Below are positions 9,159 to 18,692 of a stretch of DNA of 64,000 bases, piece after piece. A program made the position numbers and the translations under genes. The stretch is from Candidatus Parcubacteria bacterium (GTDB lineage Bacteria > Patescibacteriota > Saccharimonadia > Saccharimonadales > Saccharimonadaceae): positions 372,001 through 436,000 of the forward strand of contig JAEYUP010000001.1 in NCBI GenBank assembly GCA_023432445.1, given 5' to 3'. The stretch's first letter is position 1, and the number at the start of each line of letters is the position of its first letter. The notes beneath the pieces are model-generated. The model searched no databases and was not told where the DNA came from. It saw only the letters and a list, made by a program, of their open reading frames with translations.

Positions 9159-9512
9159 CTAGGAGGTTTTATACAGGTCTGCTTTTATAAAAAGTTGGTC
9201 AAGCTCTTTAAATAATTCAGCACTTTCAACAGTTTTTGGATCTTGTGATGTAACAATCACAACGATATCGTAGTTGTCGTTTAGTTTTTCTAGGTTTGTC
9301 CTGACATATTCATAAACTCTTCTTCTGATTCGGTTGCGACTAACGGCTTTTTTAAAGATTTTTTTACTAACTACTACCGAAACTCTGGCGTTTTTTCTGT
9401 GGCTATTTTTTGTCCACTTTATTGTGAACATATTTGAACGAACCGCTTTGCCGTTAGCATAAACATATCTAAGGCTATTGTGTCCGTGAAAACGAAATAT
9501 CGATGAAATCAT
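9159..9512 (-). CDS. rnpA: Ribonuclease P protein component
   Basis: A 117-aa basic protein with FHGHNSLRYVYANGKAVRS near the N terminus and VSKKIFKKAVSRNRIRRR, the RNR signature of RnpA. It is the protein cofactor of RNase P, which matures tRNA 5' ends. TATACT (AGTATA on the plus strand, 9523-9528) lies 10 nt upstream of the ATG. A terminator for rpmH lies just beyond that box, so rnpA is separable from rpmH transcription. Confidence 0.95.
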   Translation of the reverse strand: MISSIFRFHGHNSLRYVYANGKAVRSNMFTIKWTKNSHRKNARVSVVVSKKIFKKAVSRNRIRRRVYEYVRTNLEKLNDNYDIVVIVTSQDPKTVESAELFKELDQLFIKADLYKTS

Positions 9513-9530
9513 ACTGTTCTTTAGTATACA

Positions 9531-9557
9531 GAAAAACCACCCTTGATGGGTGGTTTA
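9531..9557 (-). terminator. Rho-independent terminator of rpmH
   Basis: On the minus strand ACCACCC/GGGTGGT arms (9536-9542 and 9548-9554) with a 5-nt loop are followed by a run of U (plus-strand AAAAA at 9532-9536). It lies between rpmH and rnpA and would uncouple the two genes. Confidence 0.8.
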
Positions 9558-9580
9558 GTTTTCTGCGTGATTTGCTTACT

Positions 9581-9718
9581 TTAAACAGTAAGCTGCGCGC
9601 GACCTTTTAGCCGGCGGCGCTTCAGGACAACTCGCCCCGCTTTCGATGAAATACGAGCACGAAATCCATGAGTACGAGCACGGTGTCTTGTGTGTGGTTG
9701 AAATGTTCGCTTTGGCAT
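9581..9718 (-). CDS. rpmH: 50S ribosomal protein L34
   Basis: A 45-aa ORF with MPKRTFQPHTRHRARTHGF and VVLKRRRLKGRAQLTV, clearly bL34 (MKRTYQP...HGFR.RM...GR.VL..RR.KGR). Length and the highly basic composition are typical. It sits in the conserved rpmH-rnpA-yidC-jag order, divergent from dnaA across the putative origin. Confidence 0.97.
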   Translation of the reverse strand: MPKRTFQPHTRHRARTHGFRARISSKAGRVVLKRRRLKGRAQLTV

Positions 9719-9944
9719 ATCTATGTCATTATACCCTATTTACCCCTGTTCTATCAACCCCTGCTTGATAATATCCCCAGATTAGGGCTGTTTTTCCACA
9801 TCATTAACTGTGGTGGTGGTTAGCTGTGTATAAGTCTACCCCAAATGCACTTAATAAATACTATCACTGTTATGGTTGTGGAAAACCCTCTCGATGGCTT
9901 ATAGTAGGTATTGTTATCGTTCAAAAAAAGAGTGAGGGGAAATC
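9719..9944. other. Putative oriC segment between rpmH and dnaA, with three DnaA boxes
   Basis: The 226-bp intergenic region contains three 8-of-9 matches to the DnaA box TTATCCACA: TTTTCCACA at 9792-9800, TGTGTATAA (reverse) at 9825-9833, and TGTGGAAAA (reverse) at 9877-9885. A GAGGGGA Shine-Dalgarno (9935-9940) precedes the dnaA ATG. Position between rpmH and dnaA is the classical bacterial origin location. Origin function is inferred. Confidence 0.75.
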
Positions 9945-11327
9945 ATGCAAAAGAACGTCGATGCGCTATGGCACAGCGTGCTTGGTGAAGCTCAAGTAGA
10001 GCTATCGGATGCTCGTTTTGGGGCCTTTTGGTCGAAGTTAAAGCTTGTCCAACTAGATGAGGATGAGGCTGTTTTTGAAGTTATTAGTATTTTTGCCAAA
10101 ACACAGTTTGAAAAGAAGGAGCACGTTTACCTTCGTGAGCTCTTACTTAAAAATGGTGTTAATCCCAAAAAACTCACCTTCTCTATCCAATCTTCTGGAA
10201 GCAAACCCCGGATTAGTCGTGAGACTACTAACGAATCTGTTAACCAGTTTAGCTCGAAGGTTTCTACACCCCCTAGCGCTCAAAGAAGTATAACTCCCTC
10301 CCCTCTTTCAGACGGCGGCCTAAACCCGCGTTATACATTTGATAACTTTGTGGTTGGTTCTAGTAACGACTTGGCTTATGCTGCCAGCCAGGGCGTTGCC
10401 GCAAATCCTGGTTCTAAATACAATCCCCTTTATTTTTATGGTGGTGTCGGACTTGGTAAAACTCACCTTATGCAGGCGGTTGGTAATGAGATCGTAAAAA
10501 ACAATCCAAAAGCACGGGTTATTTACGTTTCAATGGAGACTTTTGGTAATGAGTTCTTAGAATATATTCGTTTTAAGAAAAAGGGTTTTTCTGAAAAATA
10601 CCGTAACGCTGATGTTTTAATTGTCGACGATATGCAGTTTATATCTGGAAAAGAAAAAACCCAAGAGGAGTTCTTTCACACTTTCAACTTCCTCCACCAG
10701 AACAACAAACAGATTATAATAAGTAGCGATAAACCACCTCGTAGTATTCCGACTCTTACCGAAAGGCTTCGAAGTCGTTTCGAAATGGGTATGGCTATAG
10801 ATATACAGATGCCAGACTTTGAAACAAGGTGTGCAATTATATCGTCCAAATCTAGTTTATTAGGTGTTTCTTTAAAACAAGAGGTTGTTGAATATCTCGC
10901 CTCTCATATAAAAACCAATATTCGTGAGTTGGAGGGTTTACTTAACCAGTTCTTGGCGCAGGCGGAGTTATATGGTGTTGAACCCGACCTTAATATGGCT
11001 GAGGGTGTGGTTGGTAATATCCGCACATCGCGCCCAAGACACCTAAACAGTAAACAAGTTATTGACGCGACTGCTAAACACTTTCAGTTAAAAGTTGATG
11101 AGATCTGCGGTAGTAAGAGAGATAAACATATCGTGGTGCCACGCCAGATAGCGATGTATCTGTTAAGAAGCGAGTTAAAGTTAAGTTTTCCTAAAATTGC
11201 TTCGGAGTTAGGTAGAAAAGATCACACGACAGCTATTCATTCAGTTGAAAAAATTGAAAAAGCTATAAAATTAGACCTTTTAGTACGTGAACAAGTTGAA
11301 GCTATTAGGGGGCGTTTATATGCTTAA
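9945..11327 (+). CDS. dnaA: Chromosomal replication initiator DnaA
   Basis: A 460-aa protein with all four domains: N-terminal helicase-loading domain (about 1-85), variable Ser/Pro-rich linker, AAA+ core with Walker A GGVGLGKTHL (about 167) and Walker B VLIVDDMQF, and C-terminal domain IV with GRKDHTTAIHSVEKI, the DnaA-box recognition signature. It opens the origin and recruits the helicase. It is followed by a 282-bp AT-rich gap and then dnaN-recF. Confidence 0.98.
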   Translation: MQKNVDALWHSVLGEAQVELSDARFGAFWSKLKLVQLDEDEAVFEVISIFAKTQFEKKEHVYLRELLLKNGVNPKKLTFSIQSSGSKPRISRETTNESVNQFSSKVSTPPSAQRSITPSPLSDGGLNPRYTFDNFVVGSSNDLAYAASQGVAANPGSKYNPLYFYGGVGLGKTHLMQAVGNEIVKNNPKARVIYVSMETFGNEFLEYIRFKKKGFSEKYRNADVLIVDDMQFISGKEKTQEEFFHTFNFLHQNNKQIIISSDKPPRSIPTLTERLRSRFEMGMAIDIQMPDFETRCAIISSKSSLLGVSLKQEVVEYLASHIKTNIRELEGLLNQFLAQAELYGVEPDLNMAEGVVGNIRTSRPRHLNSKQVIDATAKHFQLKVDEICGSKRDKHIVVPRQIAMYLLRSELKLSFPKIASELGRKDHTTAIHSVEKIEKAIKLDLLVREQVEAIRGRLYA

Positions 11328-11609
11328 TTATTGGGTAAAAAATGTGTACTATCTGGGAAAATACTACGGTAAAATGTGTGTTTTGTTTTACACAGAAGAG
11401 TATAAGATTAGTTCGCGCATTTTAGATTTAAGAGGAAAAGGTTTATTTATACCACAAAAAATGACAGTTTTATCCGCATTGGTATCCCCTAAAAATTATG
11501 TTGGTTTTAATCTGTTATTTAAGTACTTATACCCATTTTCCACAGCGCCTACTATAACTATTACGAATAAAATATTAAGAATAAGTCATAATAACAGGAA
11601 GGGTATTAT
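11328..11609. other. AT-rich dnaA-dnaN intergenic region with DnaA box; possible second origin part or DUE
   Basis: This 282-bp stretch is strongly AT-rich. It contains a DnaA-box-like TTTTCCACA at 11536-11544 and TTATCCGCA at 11470-11478. Bacillus-type bipartite origins place box clusters on both sides of dnaA, and this arrangement would fit, with the AT-rich part as unwinding element. An ORF overlapping the dnaA 3' end crosses it but has no family resemblance. AGGAAGG upstream of 11610 is the dnaN ribosome binding site. Confidence 0.55.
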
Positions 11610-12707
11610 ATGGAACTAACTGTTACTCAAGAAAACTTCGCAAGGGCTTTATCAGTTGTTGGTAGGGTTGCAAGTACAAAAACTCAACTTCCGATTTTAA
11701 GTAATATATTATTAAGGACCGACGGAACAAGGCTTCTTATTGCTGCAACAAACCTAGAGATTGCAACAACACAGTATATTGGTGCGAAAGTTACCAAACC
11801 AGGAGCTATTACTATACCGGCCCGCCTGATATCTGAGTTTATTAGCAGCTTACCTAAAGAAAGTATTGATATTAAGGTAGTTAATAATAATGTTCACCTG
11901 TCTTGTGGTAAATATAAATCAATAATTAACGGTGTTGTTGCAGATGACTTTCCAGAGTTACCAACAATCGCCGAAGATGGTTTAGTTAGCTACTCTATAA
12001 ATACAGAAGAATTTAAACAAGCCGTCTCCCAAACAATAATAACAACCAGTAACGACAGTACTCGGGCGGTATTAACAGGTGTTTATTGGCATTCTCACGA
12101 CGGTTTTATATACCTTGCTGCCACTGACGGTTATAGGTTATCAGAAAGAAAACTTGTTGAAACAAAAAGTGAAGTTGCTGCCATAATTCCAACAGCAACT
12201 CTTCAAGAAGTGCTTCGCACAATAACAGATGACTCTGACACTATAGATATATTATTTGACGATAATCAAGTTAGATTTAGGATAAACGAAGCAGAAGTTA
12301 TAAGTAGACTTATTGACGGTAACTTCCCGGACTACCGACAACTTATACCAACAAAATCAGACAACACAGCCACAATAGATCGACAAGAGTTTACGAGAGT
12401 AACTAAAATAGCTAGTTTGTTTGCCCGTGAATCAGGTGGCAGTATCGTACTTACAATTAACGAAAATAACACCACCTCACTACACTCAATAGCCTCTGAA
12501 CTTGGCGAAAACACCTCGGAGGTTGATTCAAAAAACACCGGCGCCGGCCAAATAACACTTAACTCTAGGTATTTATCTGAGGCCTTAAACGCATTTGATA
12601 CAGACAGCATAGAAATTGGTTTTACAGGCAAATTATCACCATGTATACTAAAATCAACCATAAAAAACACCAACTATTATCACGTTATAATGCCTTTGAA
12701 GAGTTGA
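11610..12707 (+). CDS. dnaN: DNA polymerase III sliding clamp (beta subunit)
   Basis: A 365-aa protein with the three-fold beta-clamp architecture: MELTVTQENFARALSVVGRV at the start, TATLQEVLRTITDD in the middle and the C-terminal YYHVIMPLKS ending that forms the clamp peptide pocket edge. It encircles DNA and tethers polymerases. The codons are notably A/T-ending compared with genes elsewhere in the window. One nucleotide separates its stop from recF. Confidence 0.97.
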   Translation: MELTVTQENFARALSVVGRVASTKTQLPILSNILLRTDGTRLLIAATNLEIATTQYIGAKVTKPGAITIPARLISEFISSLPKESIDIKVVNNNVHLSCGKYKSIINGVVADDFPELPTIAEDGLVSYSINTEEFKQAVSQTIITTSNDSTRAVLTGVYWHSHDGFIYLAATDGYRLSERKLVETKSEVAAIIPTATLQEVLRTITDDSDTIDILFDDNQVRFRINEAEVISRLIDGNFPDYRQLIPTKSDNTATIDRQEFTRVTKIASLFARESGGSIVLTINENNTTSLHSIASELGENTSEVDSKNTGAGQITLNSRYLSEALNAFDTDSIEIGFTGKLSPCILKSTIKNTNYYHVIMPLKS

Positions 12708-12708
12708 T

Positions 12709-13752
12709 ATGTCTGTCGCGAAAACACTGTCTGTTCAGTCGTTCCGATCACACCAGCAAAAAACTATTAACTTCCACCCAAACACAACCATAATTATAGG
12801 TAAGAATGGATCTGGCAAGACCTCACTACTAGAGGCTCTATACATATCACTTCAAGGTAGGTCTTTTAAAGGCAACGAAGAAGATATTCTTAAAAAGGGT
12901 GATGTTTGGTGGAGAGCAGACACTGTTTTGTTCGACGGAACAAAACAATCAGTTTCTTTTACTACAGAACTTAATTCATCGAACAGAAACTTTATAATTA
13001 ACGACAAAAAAACAAAAAGATTACCAACCAAAAACAGATGCCCGATTGTTTTATTTGAACCAAACGACCTACTACTACTTCATGGCCCACCATCAAAAAG
13101 ACGCGACCATATAGACAATATAATATCGCAAATTGACATTCAATACAGAACTATTTTACTGAGGTATGAAAAAGCCTTAAAGCAAAGAAATAGTCTTCTA
13201 AAACAAGGAGTTGAAGATAGAAGCCGCTATTTCCCTTGGGAGGTTGTTATAAGTGAATACGGCGCCTCTATTATCACTAGAAGAGAGCGTTTAATAGATA
13301 AGATAAATAAAGAAATAACCAAAAAATATCAAAAAATTGCTAAAAATAAAGATAATATAACTATTGAAGCTCAATTTTCTTCTAAAAAAGACACCACCGA
13401 CAAGCTTTTGAAAGAAATGGAAGAAAATTTTCATAAAGACTTATTAATTAAACACACCACAAAAGGTCCGCACCGCCACGATATTAACTTCCTGGTAAAT
13501 AACTCCCCCGCCTCAACCACAGCATCACGTGGCGAAGTTCGCACAATCGTCTTATCTCTCAAATTTTTAGAAGCAGAAATCATTGAAGAAATAACAAACA
13601 AAAAACCAATCATTTTACTTGACGATGTTTTTAGTGAATTGGACGAACAAAGACAAAAAAACATCCTACAAAGCCCTTATCAAACTATAATCACTACCAC
13701 CGCCGTCACAGACGAAAATATTGATAACGCTAAAATTATAAAAATTCGCTAG
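12709..13752 (+). CDS. recF: DNA replication and repair protein RecF
   Basis: A 347-aa SMC-like ATPase: LSVQSFRSHQQKTINFHPN, Walker A IIGKNGSGKTSLLEAL near residue 30, and Walker B/D-loop IILLDDVFSELDEQRQ near the C terminus. It loads or stabilises RecA at gapped DNA with RecO/RecR. It directly follows dnaN (1-nt gap) in the conserved dnaA-dnaN-recF order. The stop TAG overlaps the stop of the facing PEGA gene in CTAG (13749-13752). Confidence 0.95.
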   Translation: MSVAKTLSVQSFRSHQQKTINFHPNTTIIIGKNGSGKTSLLEALYISLQGRSFKGNEEDILKKGDVWWRADTVLFDGTKQSVSFTTELNSSNRNFIINDKKTKRLPTKNRCPIVLFEPNDLLLLHGPPSKRRDHIDNIISQIDIQYRTILLRYEKALKQRNSLLKQGVEDRSRYFPWEVVISEYGASIITRRERLIDKINKEITKKYQKIAKNKDNITIEAQFSSKKDTTDKLLKEMEENFHKDLLIKHTTKGPHRHDINFLVNNSPASTTASRGEVRTIVLSLKFLEAEIIEEITNKKPIILLDDVFSELDEQRQKNILQSPYQTIITTTAVTDENIDNAKIIKIR

Positions 13753-14444
13753 TCGCCAGGAACCCGCTGTTCATCAACCGACTTCTCTTCGTCCCTTGTT
13801 GTGTATTTGGTTGTTTTGTAGATAATTTCAAAATCATCTGGGTTGAAATTGTTTTTACTAAACCACTTCATAGCGTCTTCTTTTCCACGTTTTTCAAACT
13901 TATCATAAACTTCAATATAAAGCGCGAAACTTCCAGGGTTTTTATTTTCTTTAACACTAACACCTTGAGAAATAGTGAAATACGTTCCATAAAAAGGCAA
14001 CTTTGTTAATATCGGGTTAGACTCCTGGATACTCTCTACGATATTTGAATACGAACCCATAACTAGTAGCTGAAGATTAGCATCTTCATCTGTTTTTAAA
14101 AGAAGTGATCTTGCTTCATTACTTTGAGCCTCAAGTATAACCTTTAGTTCATTATCGCCACCGTTTTCAACCTTTATATTAGTCGAATAACTCGAAAAAC
14201 CATCACGGGATATAACCACCTCATACTCACCTTCATGTAAAGCAAAGGTAGATCCGGAGTCTTTGTTTTTATGCACTCTACCATCAATAGTTACTTGTGT
14301 GTTTATTGGAGACGTGAGGATCGTATATGAAATCTTAGTACTGTTGTCTATGGCTGTGTATATTAAAAAAACAACTAGAGCAATAAATAACACACCACCA
14401 ATAGCCATTAAGCGACGTACCCTTTTTTGATGAGAACTATCCAC
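13749..14444 (-). CDS. Membrane-anchored PEGA-domain-like protein
   Basis: A 231-aa protein with an N-terminal membrane anchor (about residues 13-33) and then a PEGA-like beta domain (TILTSPINTQVTIDGRVHKNK...FALHEGEYEVVISRDGFSSYS, about 41-85). The rest is hydrophilic and ends in a charged tail. PEGA domains are found in surface proteins of Gram-positives and CPR. It overlaps the lysozyme/CHAP gene by 8 nt and is the last gene of the secretion operon, so a role on the outer face of that apparatus is plausible but inferred. Confidence 0.6.
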   Translation of the reverse strand: MDSSHQKRVRRLMAIGGVLFIALVVFLIYTAIDNSTKISYTILTSPINTQVTIDGRVHKNKDSGSTFALHEGEYEVVISRDGFSSYSTNIKVENGGDNELKVILEAQSNEARSLLLKTDEDANLQLLVMGSYSNIVESIQESNPILTKLPFYGTYFTISQGVSVKENKNPGSFALYIEVYDKFEKRGKEDAMKWFSKNNFNPDDFEIIYKTTKYTTRDEEKSVDEQRVPGD

Positions 14445-15648
14445 CTATATACCTCGCTACCGTAAATGGCTCATTGGTTGATATGTCACCACTACCAGCG
14501 CCGCCAAGGTATGTATAGTGACCAGATGGCGGTCTTGTATACAAAGAGGCACCGCGCGAACCATAACTTTCACCACCCTCGGTACCCGACACCTTACCGG
14601 TATATATATATGTATGACCTGTTCTGATTAATATATCACCCGGTCTAAGTTGGTCTTCACTAGAGGCTATAAACTTCTCATATTTTGGGCTCGACTGAAT
14701 ATAGTTCATCTGTAAAGATGTTCCCCTTTTTGGGTAAGACTCATCAACACCACTGGCGTGCATTACAGTAGCCACAAAGACACCACAGTCTGTGAAATAA
14801 GCCGTACTATAGTCGGTTGTTAATTTTTCAGCCGCAGCTACAAACTCTGGTTTTGCGGCCTCTCGGCCATAACCGGTTTTTGAGCTTTCTGGTATTTTTA
14901 CTCTGTGTGGCCAAGATAAATTCTTGGCGGTGTTAGCTATGTCTCCCGCTACAGCACTCCCCGAGCATCCAGCGGGACCACCAGATGAGGCGTCTTCTGA
15001 AACCTTATCTTTGTAGGCGCTTACGACATTACTAGCGGCGTTAAGACGGTCTTTTTTATTTCTGCCAGATATATCAGCAGACGATGGCCTAGAATATTTA
15101 ACCATCCAGGTCTCCACAGCTTCATCTAGAGACTCGGTCGATAACAGCGCCAACCAGGCAGCCCTCTCGTTGCCGCCTACTCGCCCACCCCAGGAACCAC
15201 CAGCGCCAACATCCCACAAAACGTATTCAAGCTGGACCGCCAGGTCGTCCCACTTTTTGCCATTCGCTTCAGCAAACGTTTTAAGACCATCGTCACCATT
15301 CCACCTTTCGCCCGACCAACTAGATATCCCGAAGCCACCCGAAAAATCAGACGCAGAGGACGTTGCCTTAGGGTTAATTTCTGATGAACCAGAGTCTACT
15401 ATAAAATTACCAGCCACCGCAGCCGCCTGCTCAAAAGATAAACCGGCTTTAGTTAAGACACTTAAAACAGTCTCTATGTTGTCTTTGCTAGCAACCGTAA
15501 CAGACGCATCACAGATAGTGCTGTCAGGGTTGTAGAACATTATATTGTTTGAACTATAAAACTCCTGGTCGTAAGTAACAGCTAAAACGTTTTGTGAAAA
15601 CGAAGTAATGACAGCAACCAAGAAAAGTCCCAATAGTGTTTTTATCAT
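14437..15648 (-). CDS. Secreted phage-tail-type lysozyme plus CHAP/NlpC-like amidase (T4SS-associated)
   Basis: A 403-aa protein with a signal-like N terminus (MIKTLLGLFLVAVITSFSQ). Residues about 65-200 (AAAVAGNFIVDSGSSEINP...GGFGISSWSGERW) resemble the phage tail lysozyme family. The C-terminal part has FTDCGVFVATVMHASG and LRPGDILIRTGHTYIYTG, the Cys and His blocks of a CHAP/NlpC-P60-like peptidase. ATG 15648 is chosen over an in-frame start at 15672 because it makes an ATGA overlap with the upstream gene. It likely opens peptidoglycan for the secretion channel, the job of VirB1-type enzymes. Confidence 0.75.
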   Translation of the reverse strand: MIKTLLGLFLVAVITSFSQNVLAVTYDQEFYSSNNIMFYNPDSTICDASVTVASKDNIETVLSVLTKAGLSFEQAAAVAGNFIVDSGSSEINPKATSSASDFSGGFGISSWSGERWNGDDGLKTFAEANGKKWDDLAVQLEYVLWDVGAGGSWGGRVGGNERAAWLALLSTESLDEAVETWMVKYSRPSSADISGRNKKDRLNAASNVVSAYKDKVSEDASSGGPAGCSGSAVAGDIANTAKNLSWPHRVKIPESSKTGYGREAAKPEFVAAAEKLTTDYSTAYFTDCGVFVATVMHASGVDESYPKRGTSLQMNYIQSSPKYEKFIASSEDQLRPGDILIRTGHTYIYTGKVSGTEGGESYGSRGASLYTRPPSGHYTYLGGAGSGDISTNEPFTVARYIGG

Positions 15649-18600
15649 GGCGCCTCTACCTCCCAGTGCCAAAACTCCTCTTCGTACTGACTAAAACCAT
15701 ATTTCGAAGCGTTTGCTAACAGCCAGTTATAAGAAGGACTGTTGAATTTTGGCTGACAAACACCACTAACTTTTTTACAGTTACCGATGTTGTTGCTTAT
15801 CTTTGTTCCTGAACTATCCCTAAGCTCAAGATCAATCGCTAATCCCATTTGGTGGTTAGAGTATCCAGGGTTTGCGGCCGGGTTACCTGTTCCGTTTTTA
15901 TATCTATTCCAAAGTATTTTTTGCGTTTCGTTGTCGCGGAAGCCGCTCGTCGTGCCCAATGTTAACCCCTCGGCCTTAATGGCCTCTAACATATCCATAA
16001 ACGGAGCTGATATGCGGGAGTTTATTTTATGGTTTAAACCTTCTGGTATACACAGTCTAACTTGCACCGGACTTCCCTTCCGGTAACCGGTTTCGACACC
16101 AGCGTCGGTTGTTCGAGAGTCACACATCACAGAGGTTGAGTCTGTGTAGAGTGCCGCATAATCTATCTTAGAACTAGCGCTAACTGTTTGACTAACAGCC
16201 TCTTCATCATCCTCACCATTAACAGCTTGAATTAACTGATAGTCTAATAGAAAGACCGGTATGGCTATCAACGCCCGCTGGCTAGGTGTCTGTGAAGATA
16301 CTAAGTTTACACTAGTCTCGCCTGAAACCTCTATAATAGGCTCATTACAGACGGTTTTTTTATTTCCTTCTAAGTCCGTCAAACCATCAACACACAAATC
16401 TGTTATTTTTTTCTGAGGAGTCGCATCGTCCATGACACACCCGCCGGAGTTGAAAATATAATCACCAGAAATTGGGTTGCCACAAGATTCTATATAGTCA
16501 CTAAGCGGCGTGTCGGCTTTTATGTAGCCACTTAAAACAAGATCATCAATAGTGGCGCCGTCACTAATCGGCTCACTTTCATCAAGCCAGCCCTGTTCTT
16601 CAATCAGCTTTATTGCTTCTTCGGTCGACATATTAGCCTGGCTCTGAGTTATTCCTGTACAAGGTAGTCCGGCCATATTTATAGCCGGGTCGGTTTCGGG
16701 GTTTCCTGATGACATTTCAAACTCATCAGCATAACCACAGTACTCACTCGAAAAACTATCGGCTGCCCCTACGGGATTATATAAAGCCGTGGCTGGTAGT
16801 GAGAAAATATTACTCAGAATAGAACTAAAAGTATTATTGTAGGCGCCATTTGAAACCATACCTAATCGGAGGTTGTGAACAATACTCCCCATAAAGGTAT
16901 GCTTACTGCTGATGTCTAGTGGACTGAGCGAGGCAATATCCATCTCTCTTTGAAAATTTTCACTCTCTCTTTTTAACTCGTTAAAGCCAACAAGTTGACT
17001 TTGTGTTAGTGTTGGCAGGTTTCTACTCATACCACCAACGGCGAAAAATGAAGTCGCGCCAATGCCGATAATGTCGCCCAACTCCTCACCCTCGGCCTGA
17101 GGAATTGCTTTGTTTTCGGCAATCGCTTTTATTACGTCGTCACCAACAGCCTGAACGACTTCTTTTAAGACAACAGCCGCCACCTCGGACAATATTAGCG
17201 AAGCGGCAATATTTATACCAGCCGTTATTAACCCTACACCGGTTCCCGCTTGGACCACGTTGGCGGTTGCTTGTGCCGCCATTGCGGTATACATAGCGGC
17301 CGGACTTAATATCACGTTGCATTGAGCATCAGTGGCGTTAGCGGCTTTGTTTGAACCCTGAATAAAACCGTTTTTTAATACTCCATAACCAGGTGTAAAC
17401 TCCTTAGAGACGGGTGGTGCAGATTTATTGACACCCATCGCAGCTAATAAGTACTTAGAGTCTAAAGCAGACGTTAGCTTGCCGTCACTTTTTCTTTTCG
17501 TTTGGTTTGTTAGCGTAGCGCCCACTGCCGCCATATCATCACCCGAGAAATTAGAGCCGGCCCCCATAGCCTTTGCTTTGCTTCCTGGCGACAAGACGGT
17601 GTCCATAGCAATAGGCATAATTTGTGCAAGTTGGGCCGCCGCGACACCGGCCGCTATGTAGCCAGGCGCTTTGACTGCTATACAACCAGCCACGGCTAAA
17701 GTATAAGGTATACCACCTTTACCAGCCTTTTTAGTGTCTTTAGTAACCCTAGAGCCAAGCCCGTCTTTTATACCATCTAGCTGACCAAGCGGCGGAATCT
17801 TTGCCCGCAACTTTTCCATTGAAGACGCGTAGCGATTCTTACCCTCGCTTGATTCGTGCTTGCCGTCAGCCAAACCGCCCGTTCGACTAATAGCAAACTT
17901 CTTGTAAAGTTTATTACTGAGGTACTTACCGGTCCAGGCTGTTACCCGTAGATTAAAAGCACCACGAACCCCAAGAACTTTTGATGCCAGACGCCTATTT
18001 TCTGGTTGAGCCAAAAAGGACATTAGCTTACCCGACTCTATTCTATGGAGCGTTTTCCCGTCATTATCTAGTATGTCGTAGTGTGTGGGGTTTTTGGCTG
18101 GATAGCCGGTGCGCTTGCCATCGTGTTGGGTGCCGTCCGTTACGCCAACGACGCCCTTATTTTGTAATTTAGTAAGCGCCTTGTTGGATATCTTCCCCAT
18201 TCTACACTTGATATTTTTTGACGTTTTAGCGCATATCGGGTCTCCCGTAGAAGCGTAGCCAAAAGCTTTCATAAAGCGCCGCTCTAGAGATGTTGACGCG
18301 GAGTCGTTATTAGAAGTAAGGTTTTCCATCAAGCTGACGATCATACTTGCGGGACCAAAAAAGCTTGCTAGTAGACCGCCAGTTACTCCAAAAACCCCGA
18401 TCAAACCCAAAAGACCCTTACGTTTTTTTAGTACTCCAACCGCTTGAGCGACCCTACCGCTTTGCTGGCGCCCGTCTTCTTGGGCGGTGTTGTCTTCCCA
18501 GGTTGGGTCGTTTTCGCTATCCGCAACAGACACATCTGTTTTATTTGCTGGGTCATTAGCGTAGGCCTCTAATTGATCTAGCCCGTGGGTGGCATAAGCG

Positions 18601-18683
18601 GAATTACTACTGACCTTGCGTCGGTAGTCGACCTCACCAGGGTTCAGCGCGTCTTCTTTTTCTTTTAGAGAGGTGTCGGCCAT
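15645..18683 (-). CDS. Large membrane protein with C-terminal D-alanyl-D-alanine carboxypeptidase (VanY) domain
   Basis: A 1012-aa protein. The first ~90 residues are acidic and cytoplasmic-like, followed by a hydrophobic helix (KGLLGLIGVFGVTGGLLAS). The middle has long Ala/Gly-rich hydrophobic stretches (about 330-365 and 470-560) reminiscent of VirB6/TrbL-like channel proteins, then a Cys-containing extracytoplasmic region. The last ~140 residues are a VanY-type peptidase: SGFRDNETQ, SNHQMGLAID (SxHxxGxAxD zinc site) and EEFWHWEVEAP (ExxWH). It lies between the VirB4 ATPase and the lysozyme gene. The channel role is inferred; the VanY domain is clear. Confidence 0.75.
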   Translation of the reverse strand: MADTSLKEKEDALNPGEVDYRRKVSSNSAYATHGLDQLEAYANDPANKTDVSVADSENDPTWEDNTAQEDGRQQSGRVAQAVGVLKKRKGLLGLIGVFGVTGGLLASFFGPASMIVSLMENLTSNNDSASTSLERRFMKAFGYASTGDPICAKTSKNIKCRMGKISNKALTKLQNKGVVGVTDGTQHDGKRTGYPAKNPTHYDILDNDGKTLHRIESGKLMSFLAQPENRRLASKVLGVRGAFNLRVTAWTGKYLSNKLYKKFAISRTGGLADGKHESSEGKNRYASSMEKLRAKIPPLGQLDGIKDGLGSRVTKDTKKAGKGGIPYTLAVAGCIAVKAPGYIAAGVAAAQLAQIMPIAMDTVLSPGSKAKAMGAGSNFSGDDMAAVGATLTNQTKRKSDGKLTSALDSKYLLAAMGVNKSAPPVSKEFTPGYGVLKNGFIQGSNKAANATDAQCNVILSPAAMYTAMAAQATANVVQAGTGVGLITAGINIAASLILSEVAAVVLKEVVQAVGDDVIKAIAENKAIPQAEGEELGDIIGIGATSFFAVGGMSRNLPTLTQSQLVGFNELKRESENFQREMDIASLSPLDISSKHTFMGSIVHNLRLGMVSNGAYNNTFSSILSNIFSLPATALYNPVGAADSFSSEYCGYADEFEMSSGNPETDPAINMAGLPCTGITQSQANMSTEEAIKLIEEQGWLDESEPISDGATIDDLVLSGYIKADTPLSDYIESCGNPISGDYIFNSGGCVMDDATPQKKITDLCVDGLTDLEGNKKTVCNEPIIEVSGETSVNLVSSQTPSQRALIAIPVFLLDYQLIQAVNGEDDEEAVSQTVSASSKIDYAALYTDSTSVMCDSRTTDAGVETGYRKGSPVQVRLCIPEGLNHKINSRISAPFMDMLEAIKAEGLTLGTTSGFRDNETQKILWNRYKNGTGNPAANPGYSNHQMGLAIDLELRDSSGTKISNNIGNCKKVSGVCQPKFNSPSYNWLLANASKYGFSQYEEEFWHWEVEAP

Positions 18684-18692
18684 ATAGACCTA

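Noticed and set aside
11287..11619. 110-aa ORF spanning the dnaA-dnaN gap
   Set aside because: It overlaps the dnaA end, has an AT-driven composition without any family likeness, and the gap carries DnaA-box-like sites; non-coding origin sequence is the better reading.
13749..18683. Prophage, suggested by lysozyme and VanY domains
   Set aside because: No capsid, terminase, portal or integrase genes; the neighbours are VirB4, PrgI-like and pilin genes, which fits a secretion apparatus.
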